In this document: positions 1 through 9,779 of the stretch, piece by piece
Layout: each line of letters opens with the position of its first letter
Numbering within the stretch: the first letter of the stretch is position 1
Assembly (NCBI GenBank): GCA_009760855.2
Contig: WPIO01000006.1
Location: 8,162,501 to 8,226,500, forward strand
Direction of reading: 5' to 3'
DNA: 64,000 nucleotides
Origin: Cristatella mucedo
Lineage: Eukaryota; Bryozoa; Phylactolaemata; Cristatellidae
Notes under the pieces: model-generated
Seen by the model: the letters and a program-made list of their open reading frames with translations, nothing else
Told to the model about the DNA's origin: nothing
Database searches by the model: none
Made by a program: the position numbers and the translations under genes

Positions 1-109
1 AAATCGAAGTCTTTTTATACAACGCATGAGCGGCGGCTGCTCACAGGTCCGAAATATATGACGATCTTATTTGCAGTATCACTTAGAGAGAATTGTATAT
101 TCTTTTTAA

Positions 110-317
110 TTCCATGCTGCTCACTACCTGAACTCTTTTCCTGATTCAGCTATGCTTCTCATTTTCTCTTTGTTGCGAGGGATGAAGTCTGTTGGCTACC
201 GAATGACTACCGAAAGCTGCTTAGCCTGTGAGTGCGCTATACAAAACTCTCCTGCGTAACACCCACATGGTCTCTGTGGATTTCTGGAGTTACAGACGAG
301 ATACGTTACATAAAAAA
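110..317 (+). mobile_element. LINE family B, 3'-end fragment
   Basis: This is a 5'-truncated fragment matching the last ~200 bases of LINE family B (best copy 48962-50662): it carries the segment reading SVGYR.TTES and [10 protein letters not shown]-like residues with damage, then the non-coding tail with the words ACACCCACATGGTCT and GGAGTTACAGACGAGATAC. The small open frame over it is only decayed LINE C-terminus and tail, not a host gene. Confidence 0.75.
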
Positions 318-939
318 GTCAAATTTGAGCAAATTATTTCATTAGTAGTCATGTTCGTGCTAATGGCGCTGATGGCGGTTGATTTGTGGTTGGTAGTGGA
401 TCTGGACTTTGCAATTAATCTCCTAGATCACTTTGTTTAGAAACCGATTGCAGCTTTTCAGTCGAATAGCTGCAGTATCTGATGCAACTTAACGAAATCA
501 TGATGGTCACAAGTTGGAATGGCGATATTTTTCTCCAGGCTGAGAAAAGTAAATGTAATAAGGCCTCTGATCGCTTGCAAAAAGGTGAACTCTAATTCAC
601 CGGACTCAAATTACTGGTCAGTTAAAGTGGAGTAGAAAGGGAAAGGAAAACCAGTTATAATGCATAATATTTATAATAATTACTGGTTAGTAAAAACTGG
701 TTTACATACCAGTTTACAGGTTTACATGCCATACATAATAACTGGTGGACCCCAATAAAGGCAGCTCTGAGATCGATTACACACCTTTAAGTGCTACCAC
801 GTCATTGGTTGCTGCATTCTGAGCCGACGTAGACTCTTCACCAATATTGATTCCGGCATATTTTTTCTGACTCTATCTACTACTAACTCAGCATTACTCT
901 CATGTTCTTAATTATTAATTCCCTATGTGAGAGAGGTAT
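318..939. other. unassigned AT-rich intergenic DNA
   Basis: No coding frame or recognised repeat. At 613-746 the hexamer ACTGGT or its complement ACCAGT occurs six times (613, 650, 682, 696, 708, 741), including a short direct repeat GGTTTACATRCC. Function unknown. Confidence 0.5.
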
Positions 940-1013
940 CTAAGCGCCTAGAAAGAGATCAAGTTCTCTGGGGGCGCTTTATCAAGTGCATTATTATTAT
1001 TATTATTATTATT
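940..1013 (+). mobile_element. LINE family A, 3'-tail fragment
   Basis: Only the terminal ~70 bases of LINE A: TAAGCGCCTAGAAAGAGAT, the small hairpin AGAGA..TCTCT, GGGCGCTTTATCAAGTGC and an (ATT)n tail. It matches the 3' ends at 11460-11535 and 37340-37410. Severe 5' truncation is usual for LINE insertions. Confidence 0.8.
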
Positions 1014-1474
1014 ACCTACCCTAATATCGTCCTGCAGCGGCAACAGCGTTGGTTCTCAATCGAAGTTTTTAAATGGCTAAAGCCTAACTAGAACTTTCTA
1101 GAAAGTGTTACCTTACTAGCTAACTAGAAAGCCAACAAAATACAGAGATACTGCCATGCAAGCTCGCTGCACGGCTACTGAGGTTGCTTTATTTCAAGTT
1201 AGCACAGCGTGAAAAAAAACTTTTTTACTACTCGCTTGTACAGCTGAGCACCTTGCAGTCGCCGCCCCCACCGCCGCCTCCCCCACAGCCACCGCCGCTA
1301 CCAACACCAGACACCAGGACCACATCGACGACAGCTATCGGAACTCGGATATTCAGTCCTTCACAGCGGTGTTGAGCATAATCTACACGATCTACAGAGT
1401 CTCACTTCAGGCAGTCACACGCTTGGCATTTTCAAGCGTAACATTATATCACTCGGGACATTGCAGGCATCCTG
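1014..1474. other. unassigned DNA with a proline-codon CCN tract
   Basis: Contains a GC-rich (CCGCCNCC)-type low-complexity stretch at about 1260-1300 that yields a short polyproline frame. No homology or splice context supports a gene. Confidence 0.4.
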
Positions 1475-1482
1475 AGATAGTT
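1475..1482. repeat. left target-site duplication of the hAT element (AGATAGTT)
   Basis: The 8-mer AGATAGTT directly abuts the left inverted repeat and is repeated exactly at 4997-5004 next to the right inverted repeat. Eight bases is the characteristic hAT duplication length. Confidence 0.9.
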
Positions 1483-2041
1483 CAGGGGACGGCAACCTGC
1501 GGCTCGCGAGCAGCATGCGAATCATTCGATGTCAAGATGCGGTTATCCAGTTCCATGCGCAAAGATTAATAATATTATTATTTTAATATATTAAATTTTT
1601 AATTTAATTTAATTTAATATATTAATAAATATTAATAATAATGTTATTTTATTTTCAAAACTCATAAAGAATATTATACTGCAAAAAGAATTTAAACAGG
1701 ATGAAAGCACTCAACAGAGAACAGTGAGAATAGGTGGGAGTAGAGAGTATACGGACAGCTGACAGCCGCTTGGGCACCAGGCCCAGCCCCAAAGCCGTGC
1801 TGTGGCCAGCCCCGTGGCGACGGCTCCATGCTTGCCACTGCCGAAGTGCCGACTGCCGCCGTCACTAGTCACCACTACCACTCAGCCAGCAACGCAGTGG
1901 ACGGTAGTGTTCAGTCTTCAGTAATTCTTCCTCGGAGCGCGGTTCCATGTGTGTTAAATTAATCGCTTGCGAGAAACAACGTTTTCGTTATTTCAAGAAG
2001 ACGATTTAGAAGCGAATTATCTTCTCAAAGGTATATAAGCG

Positions 2042-2581
2042 CAAGTGGTGTACCTTCGGACGACCTTAACTTCGGACATTTTCGATTTAAGTAGGTTAGC
2101 AATGTGATACATACATGCACAAATTCAAGAGAGTAGCATTTTTGAAATGTGGCAACAATGTTCTGTTTGTTTAGCTATTGGTGCACTGTGTCGTCAACGG
2201 TCGCAGTCAGAACTTTTTTCGATCAAAAATTAAATATTTTCATAGTTATACTGTACTGTACATTATGTTTGTTTCATGTTGATATGAAACGTATTGCATA
2301 TAAATATGAACTATATGTGTTGACCTTTCTAAATATATTGTCTGTTTTGAATATTCATAACCTCAAATTACTGTACACGTGAAAGTTTCTGGAAATACCA
2401 TTTGTTGTACCTCCAGACATTCCTGTTGCTGTACCTTCGAACGTCCAAAGGTACAACATTTTATTAATTTCGTAAACCTATTTATTTTGTTACAGTGACG
2501 CGAAGTAAACATGGTATAAAAAGAAACAAATACTTCCATGGATAATTTAAAAAATGATTTTGTCCGGAGGTACACTACTTG
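2042..2581. repeat. 540-bp inverted-repeat structure in the hAT left arm
   Basis: The ends 2042-2061 and 2562-2581 are inverted copies of CAAGTRGTGTACCTYCGGAC (18 of 20 identical). The core GTACCTYCGGAC recurs inside: near 2407 and 2431 in + orientation and at 2443-2454 inverted, so 2431-2454 is itself palindromic. There is no convincing ORF and no clear target duplication outside it. It may be a nested non-autonomous element or a cluster of transposase-binding subterminal repeats. Confidence 0.6.
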
Positions 2582-2732
2582 TCCATACGCTTCAATGTTT
2601 AACGAAGTAGAATTTTTTACAGATTAGCAATTAACGACATTAACTATTTAATTAACGGTTTATTAACGCCGTTTTAGATAGCTAAATAAAATTTAAAAAA
2701 TCTTTATTTCATCTCCGCCACTAGAATGACAT

Positions 2733-4663
2733 GTGATAAAAAGAAGAGACGAACTGAAAAAAGAAAATCGAGAATTTAGTCAGGATTGGACTGAGTCGTT
2801 TGCGTTCATATGCAACACGGATGGCCTTCCGACTTGTCTCATTTGCCAAGAAAAACTTGCACACAAAAAGAAGTCAAATTTGGAGAGACACTTTACTACA
2901 AAACATACCCGATTCGCTGCTAAATATCCAACCGGTGACGCACGGAAAAAAGCTGTTAAAGAGCTTCAAAAACAAAAACAACAGTCGAGTTCTATGTTAA
3001 GTAACTGGGCGCAATCTTCAAATAATGTAAATCTGGCAAGCTTCGCAATATCACTACGAATTGCAAAAACAGGGAAACCATCCACAGACGGTGAGTACGT
3101 CAAAGATTGTTTCATAGGTGGAGCTGAAGAACTGTTTCGTGATTTCAAACACAAAACCGAAACCATGAAGAAAATCAAAGATTTGCCATTATCTGCTAAA
3201 ACAGTACAATATAGAACTTCTAAAATGCCTTCAAACGTAACACACATGCAAGTGGAAGACATTCAACTGGCTTCTGCTTTAACACTTGCTATTGATGAGT
3301 CTTGTGACATAAAAGACACGACACAAGTTACCCTTTTCGTCAGGTGTATGTCATCCCAAGGTCCAAAAGAAGAACTGCTAGGATTGCTGCCGCTCTCAGG
3401 GCAAACTCGTGGAGAAGATATAGCAAATGCTGTGCACAAATGCCTGGAAGACTAAGAAATCGATCTAAATAAAATCGTCTCCATAGCAACTGATGGAGCT
3501 AGAAGTGTGACAGGAATACATAAAAGGGTAACGACGATTCTTCGGCAAAAAATAAATCACGAAATTTTAAGGTTTCACTGCATAATTCATCAAGAGGCGT
3601 TTTGTGCCCAAACATTTCCGACCGAAATGGTTAAGGTCATGAACTTGGTTATTAAGATCATTAACAGCATTTTGGCAAAAGCACTCTACCATCGCCAGTT
3701 TAAGGAATTTCTTGAAGAAATAGAAAGCCAGTATTCTGACCTACTTCTGCACAATAAAGTGCGATGGCTTTCCAGGGGTAACGTATTGAAACGTTTTGCT
3801 TCTTGCTTGAGTGAAATAAAAACATTCTTCAATGAAAAAGGCATTTTTCATCCCGAATTGAAAGAAGACAAATGGCTGCAAAGATTCAACTTCATGGTGG
3901 ATATCATAAAGAAACTAAATAAGCTAAATGTAAAACTGCAAGGAAAGGGAAACCCGGCCTATGCCTTGCTTGAAGAAGTGGTTTGTTTCGAAAATAAATT
4001 ACTGCTTTTTTCGAAGACAAGGAGAGCGGTAAATTACTTCATTTCGAAAATCTGAAGCAATATCGCGATGAAACCAATGCAACTATTGACACGAATCAGT
4101 TCAGTATTACTATTAACAAAATGAAGGATGGATTCACTGAGAGATTTGAGAAATTCAAAACAAACGCAAGTACTCTGGCGTTCAAAGAAAATCCTCTCAA
4201 CACAAATACAAATGAGATCAACATTGAGCCATTTGGAATTGATGCTGGTTCGCTTCAAATGCAATTGCTGGATTTGAAAACCAAATAGTTGTGGAGTGGT
4301 AAGTTCACAGAACTCAAGAGCAAGTTAGAAGAGTTTGATGTCCAGAAAAGCATGCACGTTACGCTGCACAAGTGGACAGCTTTAAAAGAAATGCCGCGAG
4401 TTGAGGCACTCATATTTGACGCATTGAATAGTCTTCCAGAATGCTACAGTGAGGTGAAGAAGCTGGCATTTGGAGTGCTGACGATCTTCGGGTCAACATA
4501 TTCGTGCGAGAAAGCGCTGTCGTGCATGAATATAATATAAAGTAAAGTAAGAAGCCAACTAACAAATAAAAATCTAGGGGCGTGCTTGAAACTGAAAACA
4601 ACAAGTTGTGAGCCAGATTTAACCAAACTTTCAAAAGGCATGCAAGGCCAATGCTCCCATTGA
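2733..4663 (+). pseudogene. decayed hAT transposase (ZBED / GTF2IRD2-like)
   Basis: The transposase cut and pasted its own element. Segment 1 (2733-3455) carries a BED-like zinc finger: in the 240-residue frame C35 and C38, then H53 and H58. It continues with LAIDESCDI, typical of the first catalytic-Asp region. After a TAA at 3453-3455 the frame resumes with [12 protein letters not shown], typical of the second catalytic region, then [14 protein letters not shown] net -1 (or +2) shift in the T-run near 4005-4012 moves into the frame reading [13 protein letters not shown]. In-frame TAG at 4286-4288 and TAA at 4538-4540 follow. The C-terminal hAT dimerisation region is clear (GVLTIFGSTYSCEKALSCMN, then SKVRSQLTNKN), ending at TGA 4661-4663. 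The true start is uncertain because no in-frame ATG precedes the finger. With at least four lesions it is a pseudogene. Confidence 0.9.
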
Positions 4664-4996
4664 TGTAACTATTGTAAATATTCATTATTCAATAATTGCA
4701 GTTATATTATTTGATTACTAGTTTTATTATTCTAGCAGAGCTAGCTAAAATACTTTCATATGTTTTGTGTGAAACATTTGCATGTTTTTATATGAATAAA
4801 TATATTTTTTCATATTTAAAGCTTTTTATTTTAAATCAAAAATCAATTTTTTAAATAAAAATAAAATAAAATTTATATACCTAATCCTAAAAAAAATACC
4901 ATAATATTGAAATAAAAATGTCAGTGGCTCTAAAAACTGGGAAATTTTGTAAATTGTAACTTTTGGCTCTTCGCTCTCAAAAGGTTGCCGACCCTG

Positions 4997-5004
4997 AGAT
5001 AGTT
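4997..5004. repeat. right target-site duplication of the hAT element (AGATAGTT)
   Basis: Exact copy of 1475-1482 directly after the right terminal CCCTG of the hAT element. Confidence 0.9.
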
Positions 5005-5194
5005 TATTCACTTTTTAGATTTTGCTTGATTTGATGGTCTTCCAAGTCAGAGGACAGGTAGCAAGTAAGAAGATCGAGAAACAGACAGACAGAGTTTGTT
5101 GTGGCCTGCATAGTGCTTCTGCGGGCCGCTTGCTGTCAGTGGCTGCCTTCTTTGAGTCAGCTTCTGCTTAACCTTGTCTTTGCTCGCCTGAAGC

Positions 5195-5350
5195 TCCGGG
5201 GTAAACGTGCTCGCCTTTGATGACTGAGGTCAGTGTGCTTACCTATACGACCAAGATCGTGCGCTCGAGCCCTTCGGCAAATGGAAATTTCCTGGTTAGA
5301 CGTTAAGTTCTCTTAGGGCGCTATACGTATACATTTATGTAAAATATAGT
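5195..5350 (+). mobile_element. SINE family 2 copy
   Basis: Shares GCTCGAGCCC (a degenerate box B) and the 3' end GTTAAGTTCTCTTAGGGCGCTATAC with the copies at 29325-29462, 41955-42090 and the split copy at 57352-57645. Probably tRNA-derived; the 5' part is diverged. Confidence 0.55.
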
Positions 5351-5373
5351 TTTACTTCAATCGGATGTGGAAA

Positions 5374-5412
5374 GGTTAAGATGAATAGAATAGTTAAGAT
5401 GAATAGAATAGT
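5374..5412. repeat. two-copy ~19-bp tandem repeat
   Basis: GTTAAGATGAATAGAATA is repeated twice in direct succession. Minor tandem duplication with no further structure. Confidence 0.8.
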
Positions 5413-5591
5413 AGCGTGGTTAAATCGGGCACACGCTCAATGTTTTGGTCTCCCACTTTTAATGAGTTGCCTGATGGATTTTCTTTGTCCTTCTCTACAC
5501 GTTCATGCATACAGATGATGCTCCAAGAGAGACTTTCTATTAGGATTAAAAGATGGTCCGGACTAGCTCCGAGTTATGTGCTATGAAGGCC

Positions 5592-5752
5592 AAATCTGTT
5601 GGCTAGAAGTCGCTGAAGTCTGTTGGCTACAGACTGCGTACCGAAAGCCGCCCAGGCTGTGAGTTTGCTATACAAAACTCTCCTGCTTAACACTCACATA
5701 GTCTTTGTGGCTTTGTGGATTCAAAGAAAGAGATACATTACATTACATATAT
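5592..5752 (+). mobile_element. LINE family B, 3'-end fragment
   Basis: Matches the terminal 150 bases of LINE B, including CTGTTGGCTAC..GCGTACCGAAAGCCGC, ACTCTCCTGC, CACTCACATAGTCTTTGTGG and the tail GATACATTACATTACAT. Confidence 0.8.
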
Positions 5753-6045
5753 GAACGTTGGCAAACCTAGATAACTCTAACTGTTTACGAATGCTCAAAA
5801 GCAATTATGACGCATTGGGAGTGAAAATTATGAGTAGACATAGTTTGGATGCAACTGCAATCAATGCCGGAGCCTGGACTTTCAACGAAGGGGTCAATAA
5901 CTGCATACGGTTTTATGTAGGGACAAGACCCGCAAAGTGTTCATGCAGGCGGGGACTAGATCGGCAAGTAATAAAAAACTATAGGTCAAATTTCGAATGT
6001 TTATGGGACACGTACTCGATGGTTGCTCATCGAGTGAAACTAAGG

Positions 6046-6207
6046 CGTGATGGCACACTAGGTAAAGCGGTTGCTTTACACGACCTCGGTCCGGAGGTCT
6101 GGGTTCGAATCCTGCGGTGGGCGATTCTGTATCACTGCCAGTGTAGTGAAAGCCGTAAAGGCTCTTCTGTCGCTATACAAAAGAAGCTGCTTAATCAGCA
6201 ATTATTT
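6046..6207 (+). mobile_element. SINE family 1 (tRNA-derived), near full length
   Basis: The head TGGCACACTAGGTAAAGCGG resembles a pol III box A and GGGTTCGAATCC is a consensus box B; the body ends CTCTTCTGTCGCTATACAAAAG and GCTGCTTAATCAGC. Related copies lie at 27498-27656, 32812-32996 and 61498-61677 on the - strand. The internal promoter would drive pol III transcription; movement would need a LINE enzyme in trans. The reading frame across this region is incidental. Confidence 0.85.
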
Positions 6208-7260
6208 GTATTTTAAATCATGATGTATTGTGTCGTTAGCAATGTTCTGGGGCGTAAGAATAGAAGGCGGCGGCCCAGGTTGTTGCCAAGAAAAGAGAAA
6301 ATGCCCCATGCCCTCTGCCGCCTGGCTCCGCCACTGACAACATAACACCGGACAGATGTGTCGTAGTTTTCATCAATTAGGCTTCTACTGTCACATTAAA
6401 CGCATCGTATGTAGCCAAAAGTGCTCTCTGCCGACCAAAAAGTCATGGCATCGCTCTAGTCATTCCGTCGTCCATGTTCCATAATAACTGGAGACCATTG
6501 CAAAGAAATTTGCTGTTTCTAAACTGCATCGAGCTTCTGCGTCTACAGAAGCATACTATTTCTATGCTGTAACGAGTGCACGGGTGCAATCGATAAGAGA
6601 CGCCTACTCGCATGACGAGCTGCTGTTTCCATATTAACGTATTCCCTTAACCCATATAGCTCTCCATTTGAGATATGGCCGAAATTTCAAATATTTTGAA
6701 CGGGTGAATGAGATCGATCATAGCAGACGCCGTTAATTTGTTAAACTGGCGGATTGGATTGTTGATCTCTTTCCGTGCTATTAGCATAACGTTGATCACG
6801 TTGATCATTTACGCGAGTGCTGATGTGCTATGCTAGCATGGGCGTATATGGGCTGAGCACTCTCGTTGCATTTGTAATTTGTTTTCTTTCGATTCACTCA
6901 TCCCGACGGAAAGTAATTAGGATTCCAGGCATACACAGCTGGCTTTCGATTGCTTAAGGAAATATTTCTATGTAGAACTGCTTATGATTTATTAGGCGTA
7001 TGGGATTAGTTTTTCGCAGTGCAGCAAAGATTGCCCACGCGGATTGGAAGAAGTCTGCACATCAAACGAAAAAACGCAGTTTATGCAGTTTTCAAGAAGC
7101 AGCTTTGCGACATTGGTAAGATCAGCCACTTTGCTAATCCTATGCAAAGCTAGCGAAACTTGACGTTTCAAGCGCCATAACGTTTCGATGATTTCACTCA
7201 CTAATGCACACCCAAGAACAGCGATTTAAATACTAAACTCCTTTTAATTTTTCCAAAGTA
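6208..7260. other. unassigned intergenic DNA
   Basis: No frame, repeat or RNA gene could be recognised. Short open frames lack homology and splice context. Confidence 0.4.
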
Positions 7261-7261
7261 A

Positions 7262-7345
7262 GTAATTGCGGAAGTCTGTTGGCTATAGGGCTGGGTATTG
7301 AAAAACAGCCATCTTTAGTGGGTAATGCTCCTGTACACAGAGAGG
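7262..7345 (+). mobile_element. possible eroded LINE family B tail
   Basis: GGAAGTCTGTTGGCTATAGGGCTGGGTATTGAAAAACAG parallels the LINE B 3' coding end at 39120-39170 with many changes. Weak match; it could be coincidental. Confidence 0.3.
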
Positions 7346-8210
7346 AAAAATATTTCGTGAAGAGGCTCAAAAGATAAAACCTGTACGGTTGCTTAGTAAT
7401 GCGCTTAACCTTTGTGATTAGGAAATTTGCTGTAAGCTCGGCGAAAGAACAGTTCTTAAAGGGCTGCATTTTATTGTAATCCACTCATCAAGAGCCACAT
7501 GAGTTCGTACTTCTGGGACTGATAGAATAGCTGTGCAAATTTACAAGCCTCGCGGAATTATTGCTCTCATACATGGTGTGCTGCGAATATTGTACTTAGC
7601 ATTATGCGGCCGCCCAAAGAAAGGTCCCTTTGTAGGGCAAGGCAGGGCACCCAGATTTCGCACGCAGAAGCTTCAGGAAATATTCTGGCCCGAACCTATT
7701 TGCAATCTCTTTGTTGTGGCTGAACAGCATTGCGGATGCATCACTACATCCTTTTCGTGCTCCGCCCCAGTTAACCTCCAACGGCTTTGATAATAGTTTG
7801 CCAGCTAACCAATTTGTGTTACTATGCGCGAGCGTGTCAATCCTAAACCTCTAATGGCTTCAGCAGAATTTTAGTCGATTGTTTATCTTCAGCATGTTGC
7901 AATGCTCTGTAGGCTTTCGGCTGGCTCTCTTGCCTCAACGCTACTTGTCGCAAGGACTTGGGTACAATCTCTACCGGACAGGCTGTGATGAGGAGCAGCC
8001 GATGCTGAGGCCTAGGTCAGTCTGTGAACGTTAAGTCAACCACCTGGTGCATGTCTTGTCCCACTTGCTCATACAACTATTTGGTGGTGTTCTTCTACAC
8101 TGCTAAGGAGCATTAGAATCGCCATTTCTGCTCTCCTCTCACTCTACAATCGTTGCAAAACAGCTTACTCAAATGGCTCAGTGAAATCTACTTTGTTTCT
8201 GTGCATGCTT
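7346..8210. other. unassigned intergenic DNA
   Basis: No supported gene or repeat. A short frame at 7533-7790 has no recognisable motif. Confidence 0.35.
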
Positions 8211-8211
8211 A

Positions 8212-8332
8212 TGTAATGAGTGAGCGAGTGAGTGAGTGTGTGTGCGTACGTGCGCGTGCACGTGTGTGTGTGTGTGTGTGTGTGTGCGCGTGTGCGTGAG
8301 CGTTCATGCGCACGTGAGTGTGTGTGTGTGTA
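8212..8332. repeat. imperfect (GT)n microsatellite
   Basis: About 120 bases of alternating purine-pyrimidine sequence, TG with CG and CA interruptions, including a CGTGCGCGTGCACGTG palindromic patch. A potential Z-DNA former. Confidence 0.9.
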
Positions 8333-8336
8333 CTTA

Positions 8337-8377
8337 GGGCAGGCATGAGCACATCTTTCACGTGCTCACACCTGCCC
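8337..8377. repeat. 16-bp-stem hairpin
   Basis: GGGCAGGCATGAGCAC (8337-8352) pairs with GTGCTCACACCTGCCC (8362-8377) across a 9-base loop; 14 of 16 positions pair. It directly follows the GT tract. It could be part of an eroded inverted-repeat element; no promoter or U-tract is visible. Confidence 0.7.
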
Positions 8378-9760
8378 TTGTATGTCAGTGACTCTCTAGG
8401 CTTGTACCCATGTTTTTTTTTATTTTTCTATCGTCCTTCTCTCAGAAACAATTCGACATTACTACGAGGAAACGCCTAGCTTTCTTCGACTTCAACCCTT
8501 TACGTTCAGAAGTTTACTTGAGCACCATTACCAGGTTAACCATTATCAACTAGGGTCTCGCTGTCATTGACTAAGTCACACATATTTAAAAATCTTAAAA
8601 AGCTCTCACTTGGCGATTACGATACAAATTTCATTGTATGCATAATTTAAGAACCGCTTAAAACTTCAGCGGCAGCTACTTGCTAAGGCCGAGTAGCTGT
8701 GTATTGCATGTCAACGTTGTTGTGTCGACCATCAGCTACTTTTCGCCTGGTGGAAGGCTCGCTCTGTTGACAATGCAGGACCCTGAGCACACGTACTACA
8801 TCAGGTAGCAGATTTCAGTATTTTTTCCTTACGGCAACGTATGTTATATACCATAGGCCTAAAATAACTTGTCAGTAGCCAGTGTTGTACAAAAACTTTG
8901 CTTCTGTGGTCAGGCAGCGATATTTTGAAGTTCTCCGGTTTTGCTATTAGGTACAGTGCAGCCATCAGGTTCAAGCATATAGCACGCTTTGTGCCACTAC
9001 GCGAATTAGTGAGGGCACTTAGCAGGATATACAAATTGAGAGCACTATCCATAGAAATTTAAAACTACAGGCAACTTAGACGAGTTTTTAAGTTGTTATT
9101 GCAAAGTAAGATAATAGTGTGCAGATGATTGAGATGTGTCAATGGTTTGTTGCACCTAGCACATGAAATTTGTCTACACGTGTTGACAATTTAGCAATAC
9201 AAGATCGAAAAATTACTCCTTAAAAGCGCCTTTTCAATTGTACAATGCAGACAGAGGATTCCTCGGCATGCCTGTTTGGAATCGATACAAGTACCGAACA
9301 CCTCATTTCGCATGCGAACGCTGCGGGAGATTTCTAGTAGTTAAGGTAAACTTTTGCTGCAGATTAGGTAAAATTTCGTGCACAATGCCAGTCAATGTGT
9401 CGATTGTCCTCTTTAATTGTAAAATGCAGATAAGTGTATATGATGTAAATGGGAGAAAAAGATCAATAAAGACTGCCATTCCGAGAATCTGTAAGAAGCC
9501 GCTTGATCACTCAAGCAAATACTAGTTCGTCGTGATGGACCCTTCCAAACTTCGAGATGGCAAGAGCCCACATCGTGTATCCACACCTAGGTTCACTCAT
9601 CCGTCCCAGTAGTGCACTGCCCTTAGCTTCCAGCCCCCACTTCACAGCAGAGGGGTCAGCCCTGTGGAGTGGGGTGTCAGTCTGGCAGGGAGGACGGTAT
9701 TTCAGGTCCAGATTCCAATTTCACAGACGCGGCTGAGGAGAGATAGCCATATCTCCCCTA
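8378..9760. other. unassigned intergenic DNA
   Basis: No gene, RNA or recognisable repeat found. Open frames at 8801-9052 (-) and 9238-9525 (+) have no identifiable motif and are not supported. Confidence 0.35.
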
Positions 9761-9779
9761 GCTAGAAATACCTCAACGA

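Larger units (their letters stand above)
1483..4996 (+). mobile_element. complete hAT-superfamily DNA transposon, 3.5 kb
   Basis: The left end begins CAGGGGACGGCAACC and the right end, read on the other strand, begins CAGGGTCGGCAACC; similarity continues for about 30 bases. An 8-bp duplication (AGATAGTT) flanks both ends exactly. Inside is a transposase pseudogene (2733-4663) on the + strand, a 1.2 kb left arm with an AT-rich block (1568-1670), a GC-rich block (1745-1900) and a nested inverted-repeat structure (2042-2581), and a ~330-base AT-rich right arm. The perfect duplication shows insertion as one unit; the stops and frameshift in the transposase show this copy can no longer make it. 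Seen: ends, duplication and frame. Known: hAT elements have short CAG-starting ends and 8-bp duplications. Confidence 0.93.

Noticed and set aside
1184-1375. Short polyproline protein
   Set aside because: CCN-rich low-complexity run only; no homology or gene context.
2149-2382. 77-codon hydrophobic frame inside the hAT left arm
   Set aside because: AT-rich chance frame within the inverted-repeat structure; no homology to transposon accessory proteins.
6046-6207. Possible tRNA gene (good A and B boxes)
   Set aside because: No tRNA cloverleaf: the acceptor stem does not pair and the same unit recurs about ten times with a common non-tRNA 3' body, so it is a SINE.
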